Of a stretch of DNA of 64,000 nucleotides, positions 48,060 to 59,519 are shown piece after piece. Under the pieces are notes generated by a model. That model was not told the DNA's origin. It did not search any database and saw only the letters and a program-made list of their open reading frames with translations. The position numbers and the translations under genes were made by a program. Origin of the DNA: Cristatella mucedo (lineage: Eukaryota; Bryozoa; Phylactolaemata; Cristatellidae); assembly GCA_009760855.2 (NCBI GenBank), contig WPIO01000001.1, positions 6,607,001-6,671,000 of the forward strand, written 5' to 3'. Every line of letters begins with the position of its first letter. Position 1 is the first letter of the stretch.

Positions 48060-48375
48060 ACTCAGGCTGCAATTTTGAGTCCTACAGCAGGCAATCATTT
48101 CTCATCCACTGAAAACACAGTAACAGCCTCTAAACTAGTGATTCTCAACCTTCATAATGCCGCGACCCTCATTTACAGTTCCTCATGTTGTGGCAACCCC
48201 CAACCATAAACATTATTGTGTTTAAAATGTGAAAATGCGTGTTTTACGATGGTCCTAGGCTGTGAAAGGGTCCTACGACCCCCAAAGAAGTCGCAACCTA
48301 CAGGTTGAGAACCGCTGCTCTAAACGCTCTACTGCCGCTATAAGGCGAGGCTGTCAATTCAATTAATATAATAAT
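48060..48375 (+). mobile_element. SINE family A split by a hAT insertion
   Basis: Left part: TTTGAGTCCTACAGCAGGCA to AACAGCCTCTAAAC; right part: CTCTAAACGCTCTACTGCCG to GAGGCTGTCAATTCAATTA. Together they rebuild a SINE-A interrupted at 48136 by the hAT element described separately. Confidence 0.8.
48136..48317 (+). mobile_element. SPIN-like hAT non-autonomous element
   Basis: A 182-bp element flanked by a perfect 8-bp duplication CTCTAAAC (48128-48135 and 48318-48325), the hAT hallmark. Its ends are near-inverted repeats: TAGTGATTCTCAACCTTC at the left and CAGGTTGAGAACCGCTG at the right. Internal blocks (AATGCCGCGACCCTC, CAGTTCCTCATGTTGTGG, CCCCCAACCATAAA, CGATGGTCCTAGG, TGTGAAAGGGTC, CGACCCCCAAAG) match, from memory, the termini of SPIN non-autonomous elements known from tetrapods and some invertebrates. 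The middle is deleted relative to those. No coding capacity. Confidence 0.85.
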
Positions 48376-48433
48376 AATAATAATACACTTGATAAAGCGC
48401 CCTCAGAGAACTCAATCTCTTTCTAGGCGCTTA
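48362..48433 (-). mobile_element. L2 3' tail, very short copy
   Basis: (AAT)n followed by GATAAAGCGCCCTCAGAGAA and CTCTTTCTAGGCGCTTA only. Confidence 0.85.
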
Positions 48434-50459
48434 GTTGACCTTTCTGATTTAATACGTATGCAATACATATCTAAGAAAATCTAGTGTCTATACACATATA
48501 CGCGATGTATCTGAATATATACAAATATAAACAGCGTGCGCCCTTTGAAAAACCACGGAAAGCTCTAGCTTTACTTCGGTATGCCGGCCTAGGTGCACCC
48601 TGAATAATGGATGATCGCGCTCTAATGATGGGCAATTTTGCAATCCTTTTTTGAAGATGGAGCAGAATATTTGTAGGGGAAACAATGAAAAGAATTTGCT
48701 CTCGTTGAGTTTGTCGGAAATCAGGCTTTTGTTTGAGGTTAGACAGTACGGGCCCAGTTATGTAATTACATTCTACAGGATCTTCTCTATTTATTTTTGT
48801 TTTATAAAAGTTGAGCACTTTCTCGATTTGGTGATCTCTCACTTTTAGTCTTACTTACGATGAAATTTAATTTTCAATAAGGAGAATGCATTGGGCAATT
48901 CTGCATTTATTTTCGCGAGGCCTCTCTTTCCATTGGATAGCGCTGGCGAATCGGGAGTGGCTTCCGTTTTGAACGTTCGTCTGGAAAGTACGGACGTTTT
49001 TAAATTAGATAAATTGATATGATACACGTATTGCTGCTAACTTGGCGTGCTCGGTGGCCGAGTCAGCCGCGAGTGCTGCTGGAGAAGTAGGGCTGGCCAT
49101 GGACACCGTGGAAGCAAGAGGGCTCGGGCACGGCGGCCGCAAAAGAGCTAAGAATGAGCACAACGTCCGCAGAAGTGCGGATAATGCACACTTGGGAGTT
49201 TCGCTCTGCCGCCAAATAGGTTGGTATGCCACCGGGCTTGCTTTGACGCGCCGCTATCTGCCAATGCAGCCGTACTTTCTCGGCCCATTTTTTAAAGCCA
49301 CGCATGCATTAACCTTCCGTTCGGAAAACTCTCCAGCACACAGAGGCACCAAGTCGTCGTGGCTCCTTGAAGTTGAGACACAGCTCATAATTGTAGGATG
49401 TCATCCGAAACAGTATATACACCGGCCTTCGCTTTAATGTTCCCAAGCATTTGCGATAGCCATAGGAAGTTAGGGTGTACGTTTCAAGGTCGGGGTTTAT
49501 GCTAGTTGCCAGGGCTGGGTTAAGTGCAAAGGCGAAAATCTTCCCATCGCACCACCTCCTCGCGCCAAGCTTACTTAAAGATACCAAGTGCGTATTGACT
49601 GTAGACGTAGATGCATGTGCGACCGTGCGTGTGCAATGCATTCACATCTGAATCTTCTGGCACTGTATAAACAAGGCTGTTAAATTCACTAAACTCAGGA
49701 CTTTTTTACTCATTCCAATATGCCATTCATCTTCTGATGTATTGCTAGCTGCTGACTGACCGGCATTCGCCTGAATGGATAAACTACCTGGGTAGTGACA
49801 ATCCTTCAGACAATAGCTGAGATTATTAGGTGCCGTTCTCTAAGCTGCCAAGACTGAGGCATCTGCTCACTAATGTAAAGTCCTCACGCGGTGCCTTGAT
49901 AAAGGAGAGAGCGAGCAAACATTTCAAATAAAAATTTGTATGCTACTATGCTAGACGCTCTAACAACAATTTGGAACCAAATCCAGGGCTTTGCAAAAAA
50001 GTGCTATGGCTCCGCAAGTCCCTAATCGACGTCCTTAGTTCTGTATAGATATTCACTCAGATACAATAACGTCGTGACATTTTACAGTTAACTACGCTAA
50101 ATTGCACTGATTAGTGGTGAGACATTGTATGATGAGCGCTGTCTTCACCTTTCTTAGGATTGACTGCCTCTGGAAAGATCAACGTTTGCTCCCGGTCGCA
50201 TAATTTTAGCTACGCCTACCTCTTCCTCCTGTCAGGTTCGAAAGGCTAGTAGCGCCAGCAGATGCTACAAAGTGCTGGTTCACGAGCGTGTTTTCAGAAG
50301 CCATTCGTGATATACTTAGTATATCACATGCAAACGTCGGGCAACATTTTACAGTATATGAGTTATAAGTAGGCTTCTTTCTAGAAGAGGTGATCTGCTG
50401 TCCTTACAAGTTTCTCTCGTTAAAATTTCGTTCGACGGTCAACTTTAGAGTTAAAAGTC

Positions 50460-50460
<1 letters not shown>
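48434..50460. other. unclassified intergenic DNA
   Basis: No recognised gene. A frame with ATG at 49099 runs to 49437 (113 codons) in a GC-moderate patch; its product has no recognisable motif, and the extension upstream lacks an ATG. No repeats classified. Confidence 0.35.
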
Positions 50461-50492
<32 letters not shown>

Positions 50493-51010
50493 CACTCGAT
50501 AAAGCACCCTCAGAGAACTCAATCGCTTTCTAGGCGCTTAACATTTGCAGCAAAGGGAAACACGATTGAATGGTGAGTAATATCATGCTTGATAAATAAC
50601 ATGAATAACATGGTTAGGGGGTTAGGGGTGACATGCACAGGGTCAGCATGCAAGTGTGGTTAGTGGCAGCATGCACAGTGTCAGCACGCATAAGCACATC
50701 AAGGACGAATCACAGGGACCCACTAAATGCTGTCCTAAATAGGTGTTTTTAAGTTCCTTTTAAATGTGGTCAAGTCAGGGGATGTTCTGACGCAAGTCGG
50801 TAGTGAGTTTCAGGCTTTGGAAGCATACGAACTAAAGGCACGGTCTCCAAAGGATTTGAGGTTTGTACGAGGTATTGGTAGACTGTTGGATTCCGAAAAG
50901 TGGTACGGTGCTTGGCCTGGTGGGGGAGTCGATCTGAGAGATAGGCTGGAGCCAAAGAATGAAGTGACCTAAAAGTGAGCGACAAAACCATGGCACGTAA
51001 AAAGTCACGG
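50461..51010 (-). mobile_element. L2 LINE copy, RT end and 3' UTR
   Basis: (AAT)n at 50461-50491, hairpin, UTR with CATGCACAGGGTCAGCATGC, then the RT end on the minus strand (FRSLHSLAPAYLSDRLPHQA; 50770-51000). Closely similar to the copy at 1-1931. Confidence 0.9.
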
Positions 51011-51369
51011 TACGTACTTTCAACCTGTGGCAGAGAACGGTAGGTATAGCTAGAAATAAAAGCCATCGCTGACAACTTGGCTCGCTCATTACAATGTCTT
51101 CTAAAGGAGATTTTAAGCCTAAAGCATTTTACGGTGTAACTTAGCTAGAATGAGGATACTAATATGACGCGTGTATGTGTCATTAGAGGACTACAAGCAA
51201 ATATATTTTCAGGCACTTTACATATGATGGCAAGGGAAAACGTAGCCTTTGATTGTTCCCAGCGTACTGTCATATGTGTGCTGGTGCGTTCTGAAACTGC
51301 ACTTTTCGAATAAATGTAAGAGCGATGGGCTTTTGTATGGCACCCCAGGGGCATGTGTTTTTCTAGTTT

Positions 51370-51605
51370 CATGTGACTGCTTAGGATTGAGTGCATGCGA
51401 TCAGTTTAGGGTCCTACTAATCAATGGCCCCCAGTATCTAATTGTGTGCTTTTGCAAGCTTGTCTAGGCTCGGTTCATTTTTTCGTTAATATATAACCTG
51501 TTGTTGATTCTCTGGCAGCACGTTGTAAACCACTTGTATAGAGATTTGGTTGTATTAAGGCGCCGCAAGAATATTCATTATTATCAAACAATTATTAGTT
51601 ATTAT
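51370..51605 (+). mobile_element. L2-type 3' end, variant
   Basis: UTR-like CTTTTGCAAGCTTGTCTAGG, a tail resembling ACTTGTATAGAGATTTGGTT with AAGGCGCC, ending in ATTATTATC. Resembles the 20.2-kb variant. A short reverse tail fragment (GGCACTTTACATATGATGGC) precedes it at about 51210. Confidence 0.5.
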
Positions 51606-51608
51606 AAC

Positions 51609-53026
51609 TGTTAGTGCTACTCTCCCGCGTTTTTTCGCCCCACTGCGGACATTAGGCTGCGGAAGAACTCTTCCGATTGCTCGGGTGCACAGAGATGTAA
51701 CGCCGAAGGCTCGGCGGGGTAAGCTTGACCTGCCGCTTACCTAGCGGCGTAGCCTATCGCCTAACGCCGTTCGGTGCGCGCCTACGCGCAATAAGCTGGC
51801 CGCCACGAAACGAGCGTTTCTGGCGCTGACCTGCTTACCGTTACTAAAGGGGGTCGTGAGTTCGCGGCGTGAATTGGAAAGCGAGACACACAAATTGGGG
51901 ATTTTACTGAACTTTATTCGCAAGCGCACAAAGTCGCTGCGCGTCTAGTTCAGCTTTATCTCCACACTCCTCGCACGTTCAACACTCTTGCGGAGGGAAT
52001 ACTCCTCTACACTAAGCGCGACCCGGACCCTAAACCCTAACCGGTGAACTAGGAATCCGTTCCCACCTGTGCCGAGGGAATACCCCAAACACGCCAACTT
52101 AAACACTCGAGCGGAGGGAGTACTTCTCCACACTGAAGTGCGAACCGGAGTCTAAACCCTACCCGGTGAACTAGAACTCGGTTTCCACCAGTGCGACCGG
52201 AATACTCCACACACGCCAACTCAAGCACTCCTGCGGAGGAAATACTTCTCCACACTGAAGCGCGACCCGGAGCCTAAACCCTACCCGGTGAACTAGAGCT
52301 CCACACACGCCGACTACGCCTAGCTCGCGCCGGCAAATCCCTATGCCGAGAGCACGTGCTAGCGCGCACACACACGACACAAAAGAAAACACAAAACACG
52401 AAAGAACACACAAAATGCCAGCTCGGGCGCGATACGACCGTGTTCGGTGGGGTTCCACCGAATCCTCCTAGAGCTGTCTCGTCCTGTTCCGTCAATCGCT
52501 GGCGAACAGCCCGCCCTCCTCCCTCGCTTCCAGAGAAAACGAGTCCGACGGCGGAGCCGGACCAAAGACAGAAGACCACAGACAAAAAGACACGAGGCCA
52601 AGAGCGAGCGTCGCTCGACTCTTAAATACCTAGCTGGAACAATGGGCAAGAGCTTAGTGGTATTGGGCCCGGACACCTTGGCCCATTACAGAAAGGAATT
52701 ACTACCGTCCCCAGGCCACTGGAAGGGTACCTCCGTCCAGCTTGAATGGCGAATGGGTTCCAGAAGATTCTTTCTTGGAAAGAGGGAAGGCGGGGGTTGA
52801 CAGGCCAGCCAACATCTATCAGCAGCTTCCGCGAGTATCGGACCAATTCTAAAGGCCGAATCGCCGCCGCTCGTCTCAGAGCTTCCTGGCCTGCTCCTAA
52901 GCGCTTCCTCTCTAACCGCACTGACGCTCCTCTCTGGCTCACTGCTCCAGGACAAAGGGGCTCTAGCCCGCCGCCGAACAGCTCTTGTTCGCGCTAAAAT
53001 TCAGCCAAAGCCAGCCGGGCGCTACA
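51609..53026 (-). mobile_element. solo LTR, 1.4 kb, with 121-bp repeats
   Basis: Read on the minus strand it starts TGTAGCGCCCGG (53026) and ends AGTAGCACTAACA (51609), a TG...CA element with short terminal inverted similarity. It has a TATA-like TATTTAAG (52621-52628) and AATAAA (51913-51918). Between them lie about three 121-122-bp tandem units. No primer-binding site, coding region or matching target duplication was seen next to it, so a solo LTR is the best reading. The plus-strand frame at 52447-52800 inside it is not convincing. Confidence 0.6.
51961..52318. repeat. 121-122-bp tandem repeat, three units
   Basis: Units share GCGGAGGGAATACT, CACACTGAAGCGCGACCCGG, CTAAACCCTACCCGGTGAAC and ACGCCAACT. 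The same point (CGGAGG) recurs at 51991, 52112 and 52234. It lies within the solo LTR. Confidence 0.93.
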
Positions 53027-53029
53027 GAG

Positions 53030-54420
53030 AAGCGTTTATCTACGACACATTTGCCAAGAAAAAGCAGTTACGCTTTTGAAACAATTTTTCATAGTATTAT
53101 AAGATTCACCTTGCAGTACAGGCGAAATCAACCATGAAGGCCAAGTCAGCTTTTTAACTTCTCAGGTGGGTCCGGTACGATCAACCGGACGTGCACATTC
53201 GTTCCCATGTTTCACTGAGCAACGCGCGATTGTATACTGGGGACGGTGTAGGCTGTTGATATCTGGCTATCAAAGCGGTGAACGCTCGATGGCTCGAAAG
53301 CGGAACGACTTTTTTCTATAATGCCCAATATAGTTGGCAGGAGTAGTTTCGCTTTCTCAACGTCGTCCGCCCCATTTTGCTAAAAGATTTTGACTGGCGA
53401 CGATTGCCTTCAATCATGGCGTATCGCTGAGAAAAATTCACAAATAAGTCTAAATTTACTTCCCAACAGGTTTGACGGTACGCTGGGTGGCGCTCATTGC
53501 CCAGCGGACTGTAGCAATAGCGACAGTCAGGTTTTCGAGCAGCCTCAAGCCAGAATACGGCAGTAGACATGGCGGCCTCCATGGGTAGTGCGTAAACTCG
53601 GCTTGGCAAGCGCGAATGGAGGACGCCGACGCGTTCTATGGGCTTCTGCAGGTTGACAGACAGGTGTGTGTGTCTTAGAAGCATCTCGCTCACGCTGAGG
53701 AAGTCTAGCGCCGCACGGGCTGTGCTTAGACATGCAATTGCACGTGCATTGTTAAGTGAAGCTATTCTGTTATATCTGCCTGCGGAGGAAGCGCTTTTAC
53801 TGTCCTGCAACTTTCACACGGTTCACACTGAATGAACCATTCGCTGTCCACTATGTCTGGAAAATTATGTAGCCGGAGAGAATGACAAAACTGTGACGGC
53901 ATAACGGTAGTCCCACCAGCAGGCCTCGCATGCAATTTGTCTCGCCAGGGTGTATCCTTGCTTTAATCGAAGCCGTAACGTTGACGAAGCCCAGGATTGC
54001 GAAATATCGTGCTCATCACGGAGCTCGTAGGCTAAATTTGTGCATGCCTCATGGCTGCTTCGTCATTTTGCCGATTAATGTCTCACTAACTCTAGCATCC
54101 TGACCCTGGTCTGCCTAACCCGGCAGTAATGCGCGTTTATGCAGAGGTCTGTATGCATATCATTGTTGTCTGTGGGGAAAGTGCTCATCTCAGAGGCCTG
54201 CACTTCACAAATTTTGGTCTGTTTTTCCATAGAGTGTTTATGGAGATACCTGTTAAACATCTGAGAAGGCTTTATTTATCAGCTGGCCATCCAATGCCTC
54301 TGTGCAAGGTCCGAATATTAGTAATGTTCGGAGGATTTATGCCTCATAGTTTGTGAAGCTCCCTGTTTGCCTTCCGTGAGATGTCTTGCTGGTACTATGC
54401 AGATCCATTCTTGTTTATTT
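53030..54420. other. unclassified intergenic DNA
   Basis: No classified repeat or gene. Two minus-strand frames (53316-53810, 53545-53733) have no recognised domains. Confidence 0.35.
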
Positions 54421-54424
54421 CAGA

Positions 54425-54600
54425 TGGTTAAACCCCCTGATCTTAGCATAGAGGTAAGATGTGCGCACTTCACGACCCAGGTTTTGGTTTCGTGTCTTTC
54501 GGCAGGCAATCCATTATTGGCCACTATAAGCAAGGGGTGAAAGCTAAGGCTCTTCTGCTGCTAAATAAGCAAGGCTTTTGAATAAGCCTGCCTTTACTCT
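54425..54600 (+). mobile_element. SINE family A copy, decayed
   Basis: CTTCACGACCCAGGTTTTGG (head), GGCAGGCAATCCATTATTGG, GCTAAGGCTCTTCTGCTGCT. The tail merges with AT-rich DNA. Confidence 0.65.
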
Positions 54601-55084
54601 ATTTAAAAGCAGGAAGGGATGAAGTGTCATAGTGAGATGTTACTCTGTAGAAGGTAGGCTACAAGAAAGGGAAAAGCACCGAAGTACAATTCGATGCTAG
54701 CTCACTTAAGAGAGCCAAGCATATGGCAGTAGCTTCATTACAAAAAAAGCTAGCGCACCGGAGCTTAACAGTTTTTTCCAGTCCTCGGTTAGTAGCGGTA
54801 CAAGCTTAGGGCAGATTGCAATAACTAAGGCCCTATACTAATTGATGTGGTCACGCAAGGTTGGTGTACAAAGAATTCTATCACCAATCAAGCCAAACAA
54901 GTAACCTCTTTACTGTCTTATCGAAGATGTTACCGAAATTCGAGAAGGAGCACACATTTTGAGTTACAGACAGTTACAGCTAAATTACCATGGCAACCAA
55001 ATAGTTGTGTCCTAGCTGAGGTTGGTTTGAGGCATAGCTAAACTACTTAAATGAAGAGCAAGGGTGTTTTGCCTATCCTTTGAG

Positions 55085-56340
55085 CAAATAGTTGAGTAGG
55101 TTTGGACCAAGAGACAAAATACCTAAAAGTGATCGACAAAACCTTAGGTCGATACGGTGCTTGATGGGGAGACGGTGCATGTCATTCATCAAGAAGCAGT
55201 ATAATGGGACAACTGCCACTTTCATGACAGACAAGCATAGGTGCAGAGTTTTGCACCAATAGTGAGTCCTCTAGAAGTCCTGAAAATAGGGAGTTTCAGA
55301 AGTTAGGACAGGATATCTTGAATGCATAAACCAACGTGGATATAGTGTCCTTGTCTAAGCAGGCTCAAAGTTTTGCAATGTTGCCTAGCCTAAAATAGGC
55401 AGCTGTGTAGCTGATGTGGTTGTCTGATGAAACGTCTTTTTAGAACCTAGATTTCATGCAGATGCCATGCGAGATAGGATGGCAGAGCTGATTTTGAGCA
55501 TAAGCTTTCCAAATTCTTAGTCACACTAGGTTTCCTCACGACTAGTAAGTTGGCTTATCGTCATTCAATTTGAGCAAGGTTACTGCCATCCATGTTCAAT
55601 GTCAGCTCTTCATGCAGCAATGGAGTTAAGATATTTCTAAGTGCTTGAAGGCTGGGAGGGATCAAAGCATAGGTACTGTTATCGGTATAGAAGTGAAAAC
55701 CTAGATTATGTTTGTCGGTTACTTCGGCAAGAATGGGAGTATACATCGTGAAAAGAAGCCGACCAAGTCCATAGTCTGGGGGTACCACATACTTTAGTGG
55801 CTATTCGGATGATTGTTGCCCATTGACATCAATGCTCTAGAGTTTCACTGCGAGATAGGACCTAAACCATTGCAGTGAAGTGCCAGTGGTACACAACTCA
55901 AAACAACCATATATTCTTCGTGGCTTTGCGGAGTTATAGGCGGAAATGCATCCATTCATTCAGTGATGCCCAGGGGAGATGAGAGGCGCTCAAGAAAGAC
56001 TTGGGGATCAGTAGTTTTTAACGCCACCGAAAGATCAAGCAAAACAAGCAGAGAGACTACATAAGTCTGCATTACTAAGGTCGTCATAAGCCCGATGCAA
56101 TGCTGACTCAGTGTAGTGATTAGCTCTAAAACCAGACTGGATTTACTAGCTAGATGTTAAGTTATAAAATAAGATTTCAGCTGGTCTACCATAACTCACT
56201 CCAGTGTCTTTTATAGGACGGTAGAGGGGAGGTTGCTTAAGCTCTCACGATCTAGTGTTCTTTCTCAATGAGTGGCCCAACAACAGCCTTTTTGAAAGGT
56301 GCATGGACAAGATCTAGGGATAAGGACATATTTATAATGT
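55085..56340 (-). mobile_element. L2 LINE copy, decayed reverse transcriptase
   Basis: Minus strand: covers the RT from its middle (CTTTTTGAAAGGTGCATGGA reverse of the [12 protein letters not shown] region, about 56285) to the C-terminal part (TGACAGACAAGCATAGGTGC). It includes AAAGATCAAGCAAAACAAGC and GAAGTGAAAACCTAGATTAT blocks. Many stops; the 3' tail is absent. Confidence 0.85.
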
Positions 56341-56341
56341 T

Positions 56342-56512
56342 AATAATGCTGGCAGCAGATTTTTTTGTATAGCGACAGAAGAGCCTTTACGGCGATCACC
56401 ACCACTTGCAGTGGCGATAAAGGATCGCCCACCACAGGATTTGAACCCACGACCTTGGGGCTGAGGTCGTGAAAAGCAACCGCTTTACCTAGTGGGCCAT
56501 CACGGCTCACAT
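56342..56512 (-). mobile_element. SINE family A copy
   Basis: Near-complete: TTTTTTGTATAGCGACAGAA, AGGATCGCCCACCACAGGAT, the reverse B-box GGATTTGAACCCACGACC and the head to GGGCCATCACGGCTCA. Sits between two oppositely oriented L2 copies. Confidence 0.87.
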
Positions 56513-56544
56513 AGTCAGGACTGCAAACCCACCTTGCCACTCTG

Positions 56545-57300
56545 TTCTATCCCCTTCACCTTTATGTCTTTTTTTGTACTCATTACTAAATTTACCACCC
56601 AGGCAACAAAGACCACTAGTCCTTCAGACCCCAAACCAAAAGTTTTTCTAATGAGGCATATAGACCTGTTGCTTTCCACAGTAACAAGTAATGTTAATAC
56701 GTTCTTGGTTACCGACCCTCTGAAAATAGCTCTCGTCAGCCCACTTACTAAAAAGCCTACTGTAGATCATGAGAACATAATAACTTTTGTTGATCTCCTT
56801 GTTTTTTATATAAGACACTTGAAAGAGTGTTTGACTAGCAACAAAACGGTTACATCGATTCATTCGATTGTGCCAGCAAGTTACAATCCTGATTCAACCC
56901 TAGCAATTAGTAAGCTCTCTGCTTCGGGTTTGCTATGACCTTCTGAATCTTCCTGCTGATCATCACAGTGCCTCTCAGCTGGTCCTCCTAAATTTATCAG
57001 CAACATTGAAAACTATTGACCACTAGATCTTTCTGTAGTGCCTCTCTGCTGACACAGTCATCCCTTGCACAATGCTAAACTAGGTTAGGTCCCACCTCAG
57101 TGAAATATGTAATAATGTTGCTGTAAATAGATACTGATCATTTGGGTCATTCAAAAACATGCAGAACTTTGAGTTTCAGTCTCAGGCCTAGCTCTTTTTG
57201 CTATGTATACTCCCCCACTGACCGATGTCATTGCCAAACTTAATAATGGCTTTCATTTCTAAGCAAATGCTGCTCAGCTCAACATACCCTTTGCCCCTTC
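56545..57300 (+). mobile_element. L2 LINE copy, decayed reverse transcriptase
   Basis: Plus strand: encodes pieces such as TTSPSDPKPKVFLMRHIDLL and VSPLTKKPTVDHENI that parallel [20 protein letters not shown] and [14 protein letters not shown] of the first copy. It is heavily decayed and lies head to head with the copy on its left. Confidence 0.75.
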
Positions 57301-57304
57301 CTAG

Positions 57305-57460
57305 CCTTAATATTAGCTCATTTAACAGCCTCATGTGTATAGCAGCAGAAGAGCCTTAGCGGCTGTCACCACCACTTGAAGTTGGCAGTAAAGAATCGGC
57401 CACAGCAGGATTCGAACCCGAAACCTCAGTCGTTAAGAGCAAGCACATTGCCTCCTTACC
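57305..57460 (-). mobile_element. SINE family A copy
   Basis: AACAGCCTCATGTGTATAGC, CGGCTGTCACCACCACTTGA, AGGATTCGAACCCGAAACC (reverse B-box) and AAGAGCAAGCACATTGCC. Confidence 0.82.
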
Positions 57461-58170
57461 TGTCATTGCTTTGCTTGCTAAGTGTACATGGTAAACCTTT
57501 TGTAAATGGTAGCTCTTGTGTGCAAGGCTGCAGTGGTGTATGTGTGCTTGCACGACATGATAACTGTGCTTGCACGACATACCAAGCCAGAGTACGCAGC
57601 AAGGATTGCTCCACCACTTTGTATTTCTGTAGCACACGACACTTGAATGGCAGAAGTTTCTGACAATCAGAAAAAGCTCTCACGTGTTTGAACTATTTCA
57701 CTGCTGCCCCACTACCAATCAAGCATGTCCACTCTCTTGCTCATAAGAGGCTTGTTAGTTTATGATAGTTCCTTCATGAGTAGTGTCAATATACAAGTCT
57801 CCCACTGTAAACCTGTGACATCTTGCTAACCGATCTTGCACAATAATGCCCTCGTTTATGCAATAAATGAGTATAATGTAACACATGTCTGTTCGGCTAA
57901 ACGAATACACATCCTTTCCACAAGGACAGGTAGGAATGAAGAAGTGAGGAGAAAAGGTGATTTGAGAAAGAGAGAGAGAGAGCGAGAGGAAGTGAGAGAG
58001 AGGGTCTGATGACAATTATCAGTATGTGCTGCTGGTGGTTTTTGGTGTGCTGTTACGAGCGTGCATGTGTGCACATATACATTGCCAATGGAAGTTAGTT
58101 GCAAAAACCTGCTTGGCATCTTGTTAGAGTGCGGTTTGTAATTGTGCTGACCAAGCTGTTGTGCAAACAT
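57461..58170. other. unclassified DNA upstream of the DNAJC11 J-domain exon
   Basis: Presumed DNAJC11 first intron or upstream region. The start-codon exon was not recognised here. A short GA-rich patch lies at 57966-58000, and CGTGCATGTGTGCACATATA at 58059. Confidence 0.35.
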
Positions 58171-58171
58171 T

Positions 58172-58355
58172 CGGCTATTGGGTCTTTGCCCAGGAGGTTA
58201 GGTGCTTGCTCTTCGTGACCCGGTTCTTGGGTTCGAGTCCTGCAGTGGGCGATTCTGTATTGTCCACTGCAAGTGGTGGTGATAGCCGCTAAGGCTCTTC
58301 TGCCACTGCATACACGAGGCTGTGAAATCAGCTACCTTTATATATATATATAAAT
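58172..58355 (+). mobile_element. SINE family A copy just before a DNAJC11 exon
   Basis: Head GTCTTTGCCCAGGAGGTTAG (A-box region), B-box TTGGGTTCGAGTCC, body GTGGGCGATTCTGTATTGTC, end AAGGCTCTTCTGCCACTGCA and an AT-repeat tail at 58337-58353. The exon acceptor at 58384 lies about 30 bp downstream, so the SINE tail borders the branch-point region. Confidence 0.85.
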
Positions 58356-58384
58356 TTACTATGTGGGGACTTTTCTTCTTGTAG

Positions 58385-58514
58385 GCCACTGCCGAGGCCA
58401 TCAACAATTCATACAAGCGCCTCGGCCTGCTTTATCATCCAGATAAGCACACTGATGAATCGAAGAAACGACAGGCACAGGCCTTGTTCAACAAAGTCAA
58501 GAGGGCTCGCGATG
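58385..58514 (+). CDS. DNAJC11: DNAJC11 exon, J-domain helices II-III with HPD
   Basis: DNAJC11 is a mitochondrial J-protein that associates with the MICOS/SAM machinery shaping cristae. This exon follows a TTTTCTTCTTGTAG acceptor and encodes ATAEAINNSYKRLGLLYHPD, then KHTDESKKRQAQALFNKVKR and ARD. That covers helix II, the HPD loop that triggers Hsp70 ATPase activity (residues 18-20 of the exon), and helix III. The human equivalent is the segment LKAAYRRLCMLYHPDKHRD. It is 43 codons plus 1 nt, with donor GTAAAG in phase 1. The preceding exon (start codon, helix I, usual DYYSLLNV) was searched for by eye and not found. A SINE ends only about 30 bp upstream of the acceptor. Confidence 0.93.
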
Positions 58515-59519
58515 GTAAAGAGCTATTTAATCTTAATATTCTGTTATTTAAATAATGCGAACACCATATAATTTTGGGGTTAATTTGCTTATAACTGTCA
58601 TAACTGTCATAGTGCGCAATTTGTTGCCAATTTCCTTGGACATATTTGAGCACCCCCTCCTGCCAAAAAGACATTGTGCCTTTTGTAAATTCAGCTGACC
58701 TGACTGAACCTGTTTTTGTCTTATCACCTATCTGCACCTTGAGAAAAATGTTGAATACTTACCCGATGATATGCACAATCTTGTTCCCAGATTTGCTACT
58801 GCATTGCTTCTCATTGTGCAACTCATGAAAGTTCATATGCAGACTATGGAAGCTGTGGCTCGTATTCCGAATCAGAGCTGTGACAGTTTGATGCTGTTGA
58901 CAATGAGAATATGTTAATAGTACCTGCTAGTCCAGTAGGTAATCGTGAAGCTAGCAGTTGTTGGCAACCTTAGAAACCAGCAGACTTTCTACCGAGTGTT
59001 AAGAGCATTAAAACCCACTAACTTGCATAGCATATTTAATAGAGCATTGATCTGATTTACTACTGGCTGCAATTTCATTCTTTGTGTAAGGGTGGATAAT
59101 TTTTTGGTCTTGGCTTCTATCTCTGAGGCCTCTTAGCTCTACATTTGCAAATTGTATGCCTATCGGTAGGCAAGCAGTTACACGGTACACACACCTGTGT
59201 ACAAGAAGGTATATACAGATACACCCATTAACATATGTGTACATGATTTAGCATGATTCACAGACTCATATGACGGGGGCTGTAGTATATACATAGTTTT
59301 AAAATTTAGTGTTTAGAGCGTTTTTCCCCCACCCCCTCCAGGTCATCGAATTCCCTGTTTTTTTACACGTGGATGTAAAACCATACTTATAAAGCCCTGT
59401 TGGCAGTCATGTCAGCAATATGCACCAAGTTACCTTGTTAAACTATCCATTTGTTACCTCTTCCTATGCTGATAAAGTGCTTACTTTTTTAACCACATAA
59501 CTCATACATTTAAACTTAA

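Noticed and set aside
49042-49437. 131-codon plus-strand frame
   Set aside because: The upstream part has no ATG, and the product from the ATG at 49099 resembles no known protein; it does not match the expected DNAJC11 N-terminus.
51961-52318. Regularly spaced repeats that might suggest a CRISPR array
   Set aside because: Three long diverged tandem units without unique spacers, in a eukaryotic genome.
52447-52800. 117-codon plus-strand frame
   Set aside because: Lies across an LTR-like element with TATA and poly(A) signals on the opposite strand; no motif.
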